The notes: a model not told the origin generated them from the letters alone. A DNA stretch of 64,000 bases from Paenibacillus allorhizosphaerae (GCF_910594985.1 NZ_CAJVCE010000002.1:310001-374000), one strand, 5' to 3'. Shown: positions 34,691 to 44,558, numbered from the stretch's first letter. Translations and numbers: made by a program.

Positions 34691-36088
34691 TTGAAACAAA
34701 CAGCCTTAACCCCCCGAGAAATCGTAGCCGAGCTCGATAAATATATCGTTGGTCAAAAACAAGCCAAAAAATCGGTCGCCGTGGCGCTGCGGAACCGCCA
34801 TCGCCGAAGTCTGCTCGATGAGTCGATCCGCGATGAGATCGTACCCAAAAACATATTGATGATCGGCCCGACCGGGGTAGGGAAGACGGAAATTGCTCGC
34901 CGGCTGGCGAAGCTTGTGAACGCCCCGTTCGTCAAGGTGGAGGCGACCAAGTTTACCGAGGTCGGTTATGTCGGCAGAGACGTGGAGTCCATGGTCAGAG
35001 ACTTGGTGGAAACGTCGATTCGCATGGTGAAAGCGGATAAAACCGAGAAGCTGAAGGACCGGGCGGAACAAATGGTCATTGATCGCATCGCTGCCATTCT
35101 TGTGCCTAATCCTGCTAAACCGCGCAACCAGCGCAATCCGCTCGAGATGCTGTTCGGCGGTCAGAGCCAACCTTCGGGCGAGCCGGAGCCGGAAGCAGAC
35201 GCTTCGCTGCTCTCGCGGCGTCAGGAAATGAAACGGAAGCTGCAGCAAGGGGAGCTTGAGGATCAAGTCATTGAAATCGAGATGGAGGACAACGCCCCAT
35301 CGATGTTCGACATGCTAGCCGGGCAAGGCAACGAGCAGGCCGGCATGAACATGCAGGAGCTGTTCGGCAGCCTGATGCCGAAACGGACGAAGAAGCGTAA
35401 GCTGCCGATCAAGGAAGCGCGCAATGTGCTGCTGCAGGAAGAGGCGCAGAAGCTGCTGGATATGGACGAAGTCATCCAGGAAGCCGTGAAGCGCGCCGAG
35501 CAGAGCGGCATTATTTTTATCGATGAAATCGATAAAATTTGCAGCTCGAGCCGCGGCAGCGGCCCGGATGTATCGCGTGAAGGCGTCCAGCGCGACATAT
35601 TGCCGATCGTGGAAGGATCGACGATCATGACCAAATACGGCCCGGTAAAAACGGATTACGTGCTGTTTGTAGCTGCCGGCGCCTTCCATATCGCCAAGCC
35701 ATCCGACCTTATACCTGAGCTTCAAGGGCGTTTTCCAATTCGCGTAGAGCTCAGCAGTTTGACGCAGCAGGATTTCGTGCTCATTCTGAAGGAGCCGCAG
35801 AACGCGCTGACCAAGCAGTATACGGCTCTGCTTGAAACGGAAGGCATCCACGTGCAGTTTTCGGACGATGCCATAATGGAAATTGCGCGCATCGCCGCGG
35901 AAGTGAATCAGAATACCGACAATATCGGTGCCCGGCGGCTGCACACCATTTTGGAGAAACTGCTGGAGGATTTATCGTTCGAAGCGCCGGACATTACGCT
36001 GGAATCCATCATGATCTCGCCCGAGTACGTGAAAGAGAAGTTGTCGGGCATTGTCCAGAACCGAGATTTAAGTCAATATATTTTGTAA
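34691..36088 (+). CDS. hslU: ATP-dependent protease ATPase subunit HslU (ClpY)
   Basis: HslU is the AAA+ unfoldase of the HslUV protease. The 465-residue product has [17 protein letters not shown], Walker [16 protein letters not shown] (about residues 57-70), the [10 protein letters not shown] pore loop, a charged I domain (about 120-260) and Walker [12 protein letters not shown]. The TTG start at 34691 follows AGGAGGTTATGCCAT with good spacing. codY follows after 30 bp. Confidence 0.97.
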   Translation: MKQTALTPREIVAELDKYIVGQKQAKKSVAVALRNRHRRSLLDESIRDEIVPKNILMIGPTGVGKTEIARRLAKLVNAPFVKVEATKFTEVGYVGRDVESMVRDLVETSIRMVKADKTEKLKDRAEQMVIDRIAAILVPNPAKPRNQRNPLEMLFGGQSQPSGEPEPEADASLLSRRQEMKRKLQQGELEDQVIEIEMEDNAPSMFDMLAGQGNEQAGMNMQELFGSLMPKRTKKRKLPIKEARNVLLQEEAQKLLDMDEVIQEAVKRAEQSGIIFIDEIDKICSSSRGSGPDVSREGVQRDILPIVEGSTIMTKYGPVKTDYVLFVAAGAFHIAKPSDLIPELQGRFPIRVELSSLTQQDFVLILKEPQNALTKQYTALLETEGIHVQFSDDAIMEIARIAAEVNQNTDNIGARRLHTILEKLLEDLSFEAPDITLESIMISPEYVKEKLSGIVQNRDLSQYIL

Positions 36089-36118
36089 TCGTCGTTGTTA
36101 CTTTTAGGAGGCATTATC

Positions 36119-36892
36119 ATGACATTGTTGATGAAAACCAGAAGGCTGAACAAATTGCTGCAAAATGAAGCGGGTAAAACGGTTAGCTTTATGGATATGG
36201 CTGCCGTGCTGAGCGATATTTTGCAATCGGATATATTTGTCGTCAGCCGGAAAGGAAAGGTGCTGGGGAGCGCGCTCTTTTCGACGAAGGACGACGCGCT
36301 TGCAAATGAGTCCGTCATTCAGGAAAACCGTTTTCCATCGGAGTATAACGAATTGCTGCTGAAGGTGCAGGAGACATCCTCCAACCTTGCGGCAGGAAGC
36401 GAATTCGATGTTTTTGGCGATCACTCCGGCGATGCCAGCTTTCTTATTACGATCGTACCGGTGCTGGGTGGCGGCGAACGGCTTGGAACGCTTGTTCTGA
36501 CCAAGCGCGACGGGCAGTTTATCGACGACGACCTGATTCTCGCGGAATATGGCTCGACGGTTGTAGCCATGGAGATTTTGCGCGAAAAAGCGGAACAGAT
36601 TGAAGTCGAGGCGCGTTCCAAAGCGGTTGTGCAGGTTGCCGTCGGTTCGCTTTCATTCAGCGAGCTCGAAGCGGTGGAACATATTTTCGAACAATTGGAC
36701 GGGACGGAAGGGCTCCTTGTGGCCAGCAAAATAGCGGATCGTGTCGGAATTACGCGCTCGGTTATTGTCAATGCGCTGCGAAAGTTGGAAAGCGCAGGGG
36801 TCATCGAGACCCGGTCTTTAGGTATGAAGGGAACGTACATTCGTATCCAAAATGATCAGCTAATATTCGGCATTCAGAGCATGAAGTCATAA
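36119..36892 (+). CDS. codY: GTP-sensing global regulator CodY
   Basis: CodY senses GTP and branched-chain amino acids and represses starvation genes, including the fla/che operon in B. subtilis. The 257-residue product has an N-terminal GAF domain starting [15 protein letters not shown] with [16 protein letters not shown]. The C-terminal winged helix-turn-helix reads [24 protein letters not shown] at 36119 follows TTTTAGGAGGC. A strong terminator follows, then the fla/che operon. Confidence 0.97.
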   Translation: MTLLMKTRRLNKLLQNEAGKTVSFMDMAAVLSDILQSDIFVVSRKGKVLGSALFSTKDDALANESVIQENRFPSEYNELLLKVQETSSNLAAGSEFDVFGDHSGDASFLITIVPVLGGGERLGTLVLTKRDGQFIDDDLILAEYGSTVVAMEILREKAEQIEVEARSKAVVQVAVGSLSFSELEAVEHIFEQLDGTEGLLVASKIADRVGITRSVIVNALRKLESAGVIETRSLGMKGTYIRIQNDQLIFGIQSMKS

Positions 36893-36928
36893 AAAAGCCT
36901 TATTTTACAAATATTTTTCAGTTTTTGA

Positions 36929-36958
36929 GACCTATATTCCAAAATATAGGTCTTTTTT
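36929..36958 (+). terminator. Rho-independent terminator after codY
   Basis: GACCTATATT (36929-36938) and AATATAGGTC (36943-36952) are perfectly complementary with a CCAA loop and are followed by six T residues. Confidence 0.9.
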
Positions 36959-36971
36959 CGTATTGTAATCA

Positions 36972-37010
36972 TTTCCATCATTACTCAATATAGATATAGT
37001 TCTGAAATAC
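36972..37010 (+). promoter_or_regulatory. Candidate fla/che promoter with CodY-like site
   Basis: TTTCCA (36972-36977) and TATAGT (36995-37000) are 17 bp apart. Overlapping the -10 is a site at 36996-37010 whose core TTCTGAAA matches the CodY box centre; over the full 15 bases only 9 match AATTTTCWGAAAATT. CodY repression of fla/che is established in B. subtilis; here it is inferred. Confidence 0.35.
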
Positions 37011-37073
37011 TACCATGCAGTGACAGGTTATTATATTTTTTTTTGCTAATGGTGTCGAAGAAAGGAGGATATT

Positions 37074-37097
37074 ATGTCTCCCTTGTTGAATAAATAA
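37074..37097 (+). CDS. Possible seven-residue leader peptide before flgB
   Basis: A near-perfect ribosome binding site AAAGGAGGAT is followed after a short gap by ATG TCT CCC TTG TTG AAT AAA TAA, encoding MSPLLNK. It ends 34 bp before flgB, whose own ribosome binding site (GTGGGAACGAGC) is weaker. It might be a leader peptide or a ribosome loading site for flgB, or chance. Confidence 0.35.
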   Translation: MSPLLNK

Positions 37098-37131
37098 CTC
37101 AGATCTTTGTGGGAAAGTGGGAACGAGCATT

Positions 37132-37533
37132 ATGCAACTTTTAAACAGGCCCGGTTTTCAATCGTTGGAACGCTCTTTGAATGCAGCCGTGCTCCGAAAT
37201 AAGGTTATCGCAGACAATGTGGCAAATGTCGACACGCCTTATTTCAAGAGGTCGGAAGTGAAATTCGAGGAATTGCTTCAGCAGGAGATGAATGGTAAAT
37301 CGATTGAAGGATATCGAACCGATCCCCGCCATTTCTATATTGGCCGCCCGGCCAAACCGGAACCGCAAATCATTCAGGATAATCAGACGCTGCTCAATAA
37401 CAACCTGAACAATGTCGATATCGACTACGAAATGTCCCTGATGGCTAAAAACCAATTGAGATACAATGTGATGGTTCAACAGGTGAACGGAGAAATAAAA
37501 AAGTTGCGAACCGCTATTAACGGGAGAGGTTGA
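37132..37533 (+). CDS. flgB: Flagellar basal-body rod protein FlgB
   Basis: FlgB is a proximal rod protein exported through the flagellar type III apparatus. The 133-residue product has the N-terminal rod motif NKVIADNVANVDTPYFKRSEV and the C-terminal helix MSLMAKNQLRYNVMVQQVNGE. ATG at 37132 is preferred over a GTG at 37117. It begins the fla/che operon and is followed by flgC after 2 bp. Confidence 0.94.
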   Translation: MQLLNRPGFQSLERSLNAAVLRNKVIADNVANVDTPYFKRSEVKFEELLQQEMNGKSIEGYRTDPRHFYIGRPAKPEPQIIQDNQTLLNNNLNNVDIDYEMSLMAKNQLRYNVMVQQVNGEIKKLRTAINGRG

Positions 37534-37535
37534 TC

Positions 37536-37991
37536 ATGAAGCTTACGAACGGTTTTGATATCAGCTCCTCCGCTTTAACCGCGCAGCGCTTACGGATGGA
37601 CGTTATTTCCTCTAACATTGCCAACAGCGATTCGACGAGAGCGCGAATGGTTAACGGCAAATGGGTTCCGTACCAACGCAAGCTGGTGACGATGGAGCCG
37701 AAGCAGCCGAGCTTCGCACAGTCGTTGCAAAATGCGATGAACGGAGGGACGGACGAAGTAGGTGAGGGCGTTCGAATTACGAAAGTCATCGAAGATACTT
37801 CGCCTTTTAAGCAGGTCTATAATCCTACGCATCCGGATGCGAACGAAGACGGATTTGTTTTTATGCCGAATGTAGACGTGCTTAAAGAGATGGTGGACAT
37901 GATTTCAGCGACCCGTTCCTACGAAGCGAATGTGACGGCTTTGAACGCTTCGAAGGCATTGATCGGCAAAGCGCTTGAGATCGGGAAGTAA
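37536..37991 (+). CDS. flgC: Flagellar basal-body rod protein FlgC
   Basis: FlgC is a rod subunit. The 151-residue product has the motif ALTAQRLRMDVISSNIANSDSTR and the C-terminal helix VDMISATRSYEANVTALNASK of rod/hook proteins. The ATG at 37536 has GGGAGAGGTTGATC upstream, only 2 bp after the flgB stop. fliE follows after 26 bp. Confidence 0.96.
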   Translation: MKLTNGFDISSSALTAQRLRMDVISSNIANSDSTRARMVNGKWVPYQRKLVTMEPKQPSFAQSLQNAMNGGTDEVGEGVRITKVIEDTSPFKQVYNPTHPDANEDGFVFMPNVDVLKEMVDMISATRSYEANVTALNASKALIGKALEIGK

Positions 37992-38017
37992 CATGTTAAG
38001 AAGAAGGGGTCAAAACA

Positions 38018-38317
38018 ATGATTGACAAGCTAAACTTGCTTCCTGCCAAAATAACGGGGCCAATCGTACCGAAGAGTACCGGGGCCGTCGAGATTTCCGA
38101 TCAATTCGGCAAATTCCTTGGTGAAGCGATCGCAGATCTGAACAGCAAGCAAAAAACGGTCGATGTGTTGAACGATCAATTCGTAAAGGGCGACATGACC
38201 GACGTGCACCAGATGATGATTGCTACCGAAAGAGCATCGCTTGGACTTGAACTGACCGTACAGGTACGTAACAAAGTGATCGAAGCGTACCAGGAAATCA
38301 TGAGAATGCAAGTCTAA
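38018..38317 (+). CDS. fliE: Flagellar hook-basal body protein FliE
   Basis: FliE joins the MS-ring to the rod and is the first exported rod component. The 99-residue product ends with the conserved helix MIATERASLGLELTVQVRNKVIEAYQEIMRMQV-type pattern (residues about 67-99). The ATG follows AGAAGGGG. It sits between flgC and fliF, as in Bacillus. Confidence 0.95.
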   Translation: MIDKLNLLPAKITGPIVPKSTGAVEISDQFGKFLGEAIADLNSKQKTVDVLNDQFVKGDMTDVHQMMIATERASLGLELTVQVRNKVIEAYQEIMRMQV

Positions 38318-38360
38318 CAAGCGATAATTCAATCGACGGGCGATCGGATGGGGTGACATA

Positions 38361-39956
38361 GTGAATGAGAATTTACTCCAATATTGGAACCGATTGAAGC
38401 AATATTGGAATCAGTTTAGCAAAACGCAAAAATATACGATTGTAGCGACTGTGATCTTAGTCATACTGACCATCGGCATAATAAGTTATAATTTTTCGAA
38501 AACAGAGTACGCGCTCGCTTATACGAATCTTCAACCTTCGGATGCCGCGGCGATCAAAACGTACTTGGACGGCGCCAAAATCCCTTACCAGCTCAGCGAC
38601 GACGGCAAAAGCATCGGTGTGCCGCGAAGCCAAGTAGCCAGCGTCAAGCTGGCGGTTGAATCGCAGGGATTGAACAAAAACGGCAGCATCGGTTACGGGG
38701 CATTCAGCCAGAGCGGTACATTCGGCACGACGGACAGGGAATTCGACGTCAAATACGTAAACGCCGTTCAGGGCGAACTCCAGCAGCTGATTAATTCGAA
38801 CAATGCGATCAGCAGTTCGAAAGTGCTTATTTCATTGCCGAAAGAAACGGTATTTTTGCCAAAAGGCTCCGAGCCTGAGAAGGCGACCGCTTCGGTCGTA
38901 TTGGACGTCAAACCGGGATACACCCTGGATTCGGCAAAAATCGATACGATGTATAACCTGGTCTCTCACAGCATTAAAGGGTTGCCGGTAGAGAACATTA
39001 CTATTTCCGATCAAAACGGCGACATGCTCGAATATTCGAAAGGCAAGAGCAAATCGACCGGAACGGCGACGCTCGCCGCGCAGCAATTTGAGATCAACAA
39101 TCAATTCAAAAAAGAAGTTCAGATGAACGTACAACAGCTGCTTGGCGCCATACTCGGCCGGGACAAAGTCATCGTCAGCGTATTTTCGACCATGAATTTC
39201 GATCAAACGAAGACGGTTCAAAATTTGGTGACGGCGCCCAATACGGTGGATCAAGTAGGGCTTGATATTTCCATTCAGGAAATTCAAAAAAGCTACAATA
39301 GCGACAGCAGCGCACCGCAAGGCGGCGTACCGGGGACAGGGGCAACGGATGTTCCGGGCTATCCTGGCAGCAGCAACAACGGGAAGTCGAATTCCGAAGA
39401 GATGCAGCGCACCGTAAACCGCGAGGTAAACCGGATAACGAACGAAATCGAGCTTACGCCATACGTTGTTAAAGATTTAACGATCAATGTCGGAGTGGAA
39501 CCGCCCGACCCGAACGATCCGAACTCGTTGACGCCGCAAACGGTAGAAGCGGTCAGACAAGTGCTCGTCAACGTCGTACGTGCCGCGCTTGCGGATAACA
39601 AACAAACGTTAACCGATGAGGATCTGGCGAAAAAGGTAACCGTGTTCCCCCATACGTTCGCTCGTACGAACGAAAGACAAAGCGTGAATTCCAACACGAT
39701 GCTGCTTTACGGCGGTTTGGGCGGCGTTGCGCTTGCACTGCTCGCTGGCGGCGGATACTTATTGATGCGTAGACGGAAAGCGGCTGCGCAAGCTGAGGAA
39801 GAACTGCTCGAGGAAACGCCGAAGGTAGAGTTCCCAACCATTGATATCGATAATGTGAACAATGAAAATCAAGTGCGCAAACAGCTTGAACAGCTTGCGA
39901 AGAGAAAGCCGGAAGATTTTGTCAATCTGCTTCGCACTTGGCTAGTAGACGAATAG
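38361..39956 (+). CDS. fliF: Flagellar MS-ring protein FliF
   Basis: FliF forms the membrane ring on which the flagellum is built. The 531-residue product has a membrane segment at about residues 25-44 and ring-building domains with DREFDVKYVNAVQGELQQLI. A long Ser/Gly/Asn linker (about 315-345) is followed by a second membrane segment near residues 448-468 (MLLYGGLGGVALALLAGGGYLLM). The C-terminal tail that binds FliG includes LEQLAKRKPEDFVNLLRTWL. GTG start at 38361 follows GGGGTGA. Confidence 0.96.
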   Translation: MNENLLQYWNRLKQYWNQFSKTQKYTIVATVILVILTIGIISYNFSKTEYALAYTNLQPSDAAAIKTYLDGAKIPYQLSDDGKSIGVPRSQVASVKLAVESQGLNKNGSIGYGAFSQSGTFGTTDREFDVKYVNAVQGELQQLINSNNAISSSKVLISLPKETVFLPKGSEPEKATASVVLDVKPGYTLDSAKIDTMYNLVSHSIKGLPVENITISDQNGDMLEYSKGKSKSTGTATLAAQQFEINNQFKKEVQMNVQQLLGAILGRDKVIVSVFSTMNFDQTKTVQNLVTAPNTVDQVGLDISIQEIQKSYNSDSSAPQGGVPGTGATDVPGYPGSSNNGKSNSEEMQRTVNREVNRITNEIELTPYVVKDLTINVGVEPPDPNDPNSLTPQTVEAVRQVLVNVVRAALADNKQTLTDEDLAKKVTVFPHTFARTNERQSVNSNTMLLYGGLGGVALALLAGGGYLLMRRRKAAAQAEEELLEETPKVEFPTIDIDNVNNENQVRKQLEQLAKRKPEDFVNLLRTWLVDE

Positions 39957-39969
39957 AGGTGTGCAGCGC

Positions 39970-40986
39970 TTGGCAAAAATGCATCAACCGATGTTATCGG
40001 GCCGCCAGAAGGCTGCGATATTATTAATCAGTTTGGGGCCGGAAGTTTCGGCTCAAATATTCAAGCATCTGCGCGATGAAGAAATTGAACAGCTTACTCT
40101 TGAAATTGCCAACGTTCGAAAAGTCGACAACCACGAGAAGGAAGCCATTATGGCGGAATTTCACCAAATTTGTCTCGCGCAGGAGTTTATATCGCAAGGC
40201 GGTATTTCTTACGCGAAAGAAATTTTGGAGAAAGCGCTCGGCTCCCAAAAAGCACTCGACATCATCAATAGGTTGACGGCGACGTTGCAGGTCAGACCTT
40301 TCGACTTTGCCCGCAAAGCCGATCCGGCACAAATTCTGAATTTCATTCAAAACGAGAATTCGCAAACCATCGCGCTCGTGCTATCGTACTTGCAACCGGA
40401 GCAGGCTTCCATTATTTTGTCGTCGCTGCCGCAAGAGAAACAGGCGGACGTGGCCAAACGGATTGCCTTGATGGACAGTACGTCGCCGGAAGTCATCAGC
40501 CAAGTAGAGCGTGTTCTTGAGCAGAAGCTGTCAGCCACGGTCACACAGGATTACACGAATGCCGGGGGCATTTCCGCAGTCGTTCAAATTTTGAACGGCG
40601 TCGACCGCGGCACGGAGCGAACCATCTTGGATTCGCTTGAAATCCAGGACCCCGAGCTGGCGGAAGAGATCAAGAAGCGAATGTTCGTTTTCGAGGACAT
40701 CGTCAATATCGACAACCGTTCGATTCAACGGATCATACGCGATATCGAGAACGTCGATCTGCAGTTGGCGCTAAAAGTAGCCAGCGAAGAAGTGCGCGAA
40801 ACGATTTTCAAGAACATGTCCAAACGGATGGCCGAGACGTTCCGGGAAGAAATGGAGTACATGGGCCCGGTTCGGCTGCGTGATGTGGAAGAAGCGCAGA
40901 CCCGTATCGTAGCAACGATCCGCAGACTTGAAGAAGCTGGAGAAATCATTATCGCACGCGGTGGAGGAGATGATATTATTGTCTAA
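39970..40986 (+). CDS. fliG: Flagellar motor switch protein FliG
   Basis: FliG is the rotor protein that receives torque from the stator. The 338-residue product equals the B. subtilis length. It has the armadillo-like parts with ILLISLGPEVSAQIFKHL, the EHPQ-like motif as LQPEQAS, and the C-terminal torque helix region FKNMSKRMAETFREEMEYMGPVRLRDVE. TTG at 39970 is chosen because AGAGGTG lies 8 bases upstream; a GTG at 39961 overlaps it. It overlaps fliH by 8 bp. Confidence 0.95.
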   Translation: MAKMHQPMLSGRQKAAILLISLGPEVSAQIFKHLRDEEIEQLTLEIANVRKVDNHEKEAIMAEFHQICLAQEFISQGGISYAKEILEKALGSQKALDIINRLTATLQVRPFDFARKADPAQILNFIQNENSQTIALVLSYLQPEQASIILSSLPQEKQADVAKRIALMDSTSPEVISQVERVLEQKLSATVTQDYTNAGGISAVVQILNGVDRGTERTILDSLEIQDPELAEEIKKRMFVFEDIVNIDNRSIQRIIRDIENVDLQLALKVASEEVRETIFKNMSKRMAETFREEMEYMGPVRLRDVEEAQTRIVATIRRLEEAGEIIIARGGGDDIIV

Positions 40987-41800
40987 TGTCATCAAATATT
41001 TCCAGTACGTGACTGTTGAAGATTCAAAAATCGTCGAGCCTCCCGTTTCGTCTTCGGCTGTTCTTTTTCAAGAACAATCTGAGGAAGGCGAACCGTCGCC
41101 AGGGCAGCAGGAACTCGACGAGATCATGCAAATGCGGGAGCAAATATTGCAGGACGCGCAATCGTTCGCCGAGGAGCAAGTCCGCGCAGCCTTGGACGAA
41201 GCTGCGGCAAGCAAGCAGCAAGTCCAGGCTGAGATCGAGCAGTGGTGGCATGACCGCAGATTGCAGGATGAACAGGCTGCACTTCAGGCGAAAGAGCAAG
41301 GTTTTCGCGAAGGCTACGTTGAAGCGCAAGTGCAGGCCGAGCGCGAGCTGCGCGAGCAGTATGAAGGGATGCTGCAGGAAGCCTCGCAAATATTGGAACA
41401 AGCGTACATTTTAAAGCAGCAAATTATACAGGAGTCCGAGCCGTTCCTGATCGAACTGAGCTGCTCGATTGCGGAAAAAATCGTGCACCGTCAGCTAACG
41501 CTGGAATCGGAGTGGGTCATTGATCTGATCCAAAATGTACTCGCTCGCCGCAGGGAGAAAGGAATTATTGCCTTGTGCGTGTCGCCTGCACATTTCTCCT
41601 ATATACAAGACGCACGAGAAGAACTTTTGCTGCACATTGACTCGCAAGCCGAGCTGCAAATTATTCCGGACGCCTCGGTTCATGATCACGGCTGCGTCGT
41701 TCGATCGTCGTACGGAAGCATTGACGCCCGTATCGACACGCAGTTGAAGGAAATCAAAAATGCGCTTCAGCAGTTGGCGTTACGAAGCGAGGAAAACTAG
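40979..41800 (+). CDS. fliH: Flagellar assembly protein FliH
   Basis: FliH regulates the FliI ATPase and links it to the C-ring. The 273-residue product has a long charged coiled coil (residues about 50-150, rich in E, Q, A and R) and a C-terminal domain with SCSIAEKIVHRQL and DARIDTQLKEIKNAL. TTG at 40979 is chosen: GGAGGAG lies 9 bases upstream and it gives MSNVIKYFQYV. The gene overlaps the fliG end; fliI starts 1 bp after its stop. Confidence 0.9.
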   Translation: MSNVIKYFQYVTVEDSKIVEPPVSSSAVLFQEQSEEGEPSPGQQELDEIMQMREQILQDAQSFAEEQVRAALDEAAASKQQVQAEIEQWWHDRRLQDEQAALQAKEQGFREGYVEAQVQAERELREQYEGMLQEASQILEQAYILKQQIIQESEPFLIELSCSIAEKIVHRQLTLESEWVIDLIQNVLARRREKGIIALCVSPAHFSYIQDAREELLLHIDSQAELQIIPDASVHDHGCVVRSSYGSIDARIDTQLKEIKNALQQLALRSEEN

Positions 41801-41801
41801 G

Positions 41802-43124
41802 ATGCAGCAAGTGCCTTCTGCAGCAAAGTATTTAGATCATTTACGCCAAATGGACCCGGTACGGGTCAACGGCAAAGTAACGCAGGTGATCGGACTGACG
41901 GTAGAATCAGAGGGTCCTGATGCCAGTATCGGCGACGTATGTTACATTTTTCCTTTAAAATCGGATAAGCCTTTAAAAGCGGAGGTTGTCGGCTTCAAGA
42001 ACAATAAAGTCATTTTGATGCCGCTTGGCGATCTTCAATCCGTAGGACCCGGCTGCGACGTAGTCGGAACAGGCAAGCCGCTCACCGTGCAGGTGGGACA
42101 TGAGCTGCTGGGCAAAGTGCTCGACGGACTCGGTCAACCGCTCGACGGAACGTTCCTGCCTTCGCGAATGACGCACTATTCTACAAACAATATGCCGAGC
42201 AACCCGCTCAAGCGCCCGCGGGTGCTTGAACCGATCAGCGTAGGCGTACGCTGTATCGACGGTTTGCTGACGATCGGTAAAGGGCAGCGGGTCGGTATAT
42301 TCGCCGGCTCCGGCGTCGGAAAAAGTACGTTGATGGGCATGATCGCCCGGAACACTTCTGCCGATGTTAACGTCATCGCTCTGATCGGCGAGCGTGGTCG
42401 CGAAGTGCTTGATTTCATCGAACGCGATTTAGGTCCCGAAGGACTTGCACGTTCCGTCGTCATTGTAGCGACATCGGATCAACCCGCGCTTATCCGCCTC
42501 AAAGGAGCGTTAATTGCAACGAGTATCGCGGAATATTTTCGCGATCGAGGTTTGAACGTCATGCTTATGATGGATTCGGTCACCCGATTTGCCATGGCGC
42601 AGCGGGAAGTAGGTCTGGCAGTAGGCGAGCCGCCCGCAACGCGAGGTTATACGCCATCCGTTTTTGCGATGCTGCCCAAGCTGCTGGAACGTTCGGGTAC
42701 CGGACCCAAAGGATCGATCACCGCGTTTTACACGGTGCTGGTGGACGGCGACGATATGAACGAGCCGATCGCGGATGCTGTGCGGGGCATACTTGACGGG
42801 CATATTGTGCTTGACCGTCACATCGCGAACCGGGGCCATTATCCGGCGATCGATGTGCTGGCCAGCGTCAGCCGCGTCATGAAAGAAATTGTCCCTGTCG
42901 AACAGCAGCGAGCCGCGGAAAACCTGAAAAGATTACTATCTGTTTATAAAGATTCGGAAGATTTGATCAATATAGGGGCGTACCAACGAGGCTCGAATCC
43001 GGAAATTGATCAATCGCTCGAATCAATCGAATCGATCTGGGATTACACCAAGCAGAGAGTAAATGAAAAGTTGAGCTATACGGAAGCGACGGAACGGTTG
43101 ATTCAACAATTTTACAGGGGATGA
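41802..43124 (+). CDS. fliI: Flagellum-specific ATPase FliI
   Basis: FliI is the hexameric ATPase of flagellar export, homologous to F1 beta. The 440-residue product has Walker A GIFAGSGVGKSTLMGM, IALIGERGREVLDFIE, Walker B NVMLMMDSVTRFAMAQRE and the arginine-finger region near RGYTPSVFAMLPKLLERSG. ATG at 41802 comes 1 bp after the fliH stop. It overlaps the fliI-fliJ junction (ATGA at 43121). Confidence 0.97.
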   Translation: MQQVPSAAKYLDHLRQMDPVRVNGKVTQVIGLTVESEGPDASIGDVCYIFPLKSDKPLKAEVVGFKNNKVILMPLGDLQSVGPGCDVVGTGKPLTVQVGHELLGKVLDGLGQPLDGTFLPSRMTHYSTNNMPSNPLKRPRVLEPISVGVRCIDGLLTIGKGQRVGIFAGSGVGKSTLMGMIARNTSADVNVIALIGERGREVLDFIERDLGPEGLARSVVIVATSDQPALIRLKGALIATSIAEYFRDRGLNVMLMMDSVTRFAMAQREVGLAVGEPPATRGYTPSVFAMLPKLLERSGTGPKGSITAFYTVLVDGDDMNEPIADAVRGILDGHIVLDRHIANRGHYPAIDVLASVSRVMKEIVPVEQQRAAENLKRLLSVYKDSEDLINIGAYQRGSNPEIDQSLESIESIWDYTKQRVNEKLSYTEATERLIQQFYRG

Positions 43125-43132
43125 GCTCAATT

Positions 43133-43573
43133 ATGAGGTTTCGCTACTCTTTTCAAAAAATCGTCGACTTGAAAACAAATGAAAAGACACAAGCGGAGTG
43201 GATATTATCCGACGCCATCGTAAAGCTCAAAGATGAAGAGTCTAAATTGCATGATTTGGAGCATGTCAAATCGGAAATGCAAGAAGAGCTTCATCATGCA
43301 GCCGGACACCGAACGACCGTTTCGAACTTGCTGCTGCTGCAAAGCTTCGTCGAGCAGATCGATCAGCGCATTCAGGCCAAACATAAAGATTTGCAAACGG
43401 CGAAGACGGACGTTCAGAAGAAACAGGACGATCTGACGGGCAAAATGCTCGAGGAAAAAGTTTGGACAAAAGCGAAAGAACGGGCGTTTCAACGATTTTC
43501 GGCTCATGTGCTGAAGAAAGAACAGGACAATCTGGACGAGATGGCCACCAACCGGTTTAGAAGATTTTCCTGA
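43133..43573 (+). CDS. fliJ: Flagellar export protein FliJ
   Basis: FliJ is the coiled-coil stalk of the export ATPase and a chaperone escort. The 146-residue product is almost entirely helical and charged, starting MRFRYSFQKIVDLKTNEKTQ. ATG at 43133 fits AGGGGATGAG upstream; an ATG at 43121 that overlaps the fliI stop would add four residues. It is followed by the motE-like gene. Confidence 0.88.
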   Translation: MRFRYSFQKIVDLKTNEKTQAEWILSDAIVKLKDEESKLHDLEHVKSEMQEELHHAAGHRTTVSNLLLLQSFVEQIDQRIQAKHKDLQTAKTDVQKKQDDLTGKMLEEKVWTKAKERAFQRFSAHVLKKEQDNLDEMATNRFRRFS

Positions 43574-43603
43574 TCGCAATCAACGAAGGAGGTGGGGGCG
43601 AAT

Positions 43604-44530
43604 ATGGCAAACACGGGTACGGAGCAATCCTCTTCTTATGGTGCGATGGAGCGCTTTTTGATCTGGTTCCTCATCCCTTTTGTTTTTACGGCCGTTTTGC
43701 TAGGCGTGCTGCTTACGATTTTCGACTACGATGTAATGAACGGCGTACTGAGAGCGGCAAATAAAATTCCCGTGGTGAACACCATTATTCCCGACCCGAA
43801 GACGAAGTCCGCAGAAGGCAGCCCGGAGCAATCGAAAGCACCGGCACCTGTCGGTAGCGCAGCGTCCTCGCAGGAAGATAAGCTGGCCCAGTTACAGGCA
43901 AAGCTGGATCAGCAAAGCGCCGATCTCAAAAAGGCAGAAGCGGCGGTGCAGCAGCGGGATCTGCAAATAAAAGATTTGCAATTGAAAAACAGCAGTCTTG
44001 AAGAAAAAAACAAAACAAAAACGCTGACGGAAGATGAATATACGATTCAAATCCAGCAGTTGGCGACGATGTACTCCAAAATGACGGCGTCCAAGGCGGC
44101 CCCGATCATGGAAAATTTAACGACCCGCGAACTGGTGCTCATACTCGGCATGATGAAGACGGACGACCGGGTGAAGATTTTGGAGAAGATGGACCCGAAG
44201 AAAGCGGCGGAAGCGTCGATCCTGCTCAAGGATCAAACAAATGTCAGAGATGCTCAAATCGCAGCGCTGCAAGACCGGGTGAAGCAGCTGTCTGCGCCGG
44301 ATCCGAAGGCGGCGGATAAGCTGACGAAGGACGATCTTGGTTCAACCTTCGCCAATATGACGCCGAAAAGTTCGGCGGCGGTGCTGCTCGAAATGCAAAA
44401 GACGAATCCAGATAAAGTGATCTCGATTCTCAGCTCGATGGATAGTGCCGGACGATCCAAAGTTCTTTCCGCCTTGTCCGATCTATCCAAAGAAACGGCC
44501 GCATTAATATCGGCCCGGCTCGTTCAATGA
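43604..44530 (+). CDS. MotE/YlxF-like flagellar protein with MgtE N-terminal-like domain
   Basis: The 308-residue product has one membrane segment (about residues 15-42), a Pro/Ala/Ser linker, a coiled coil (about 90-140), and C-terminal MgtE-N-like helical repeats (ENLTTRELVLILGMMKTDDRVKILEKM; FANMTPKSSAAVLLEMQ). B. subtilis YlxF lies at the same place between fliJ and fliK. MotE-like proteins in other bacteria act as chaperones or scaffolds for stator parts, but the role here is inferred. ATG at 43604 follows AAGGAGGTG. Confidence 0.85.
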   Translation: MANTGTEQSSSYGAMERFLIWFLIPFVFTAVLLGVLLTIFDYDVMNGVLRAANKIPVVNTIIPDPKTKSAEGSPEQSKAPAPVGSAASSQEDKLAQLQAKLDQQSADLKKAEAAVQQRDLQIKDLQLKNSSLEEKNKTKTLTEDEYTIQIQQLATMYSKMTASKAAPIMENLTTRELVLILGMMKTDDRVKILEKMDPKKAAEASILLKDQTNVRDAQIAALQDRVKQLSAPDPKAADKLTKDDLGSTFANMTPKSSAAVLLEMQKTNPDKVISILSSMDSAGRSKVLSALSDLSKETAALISARLVQ

Positions 44531-44558
44531 CATTTCGAAAGGAGGTGACAAAACGCTA

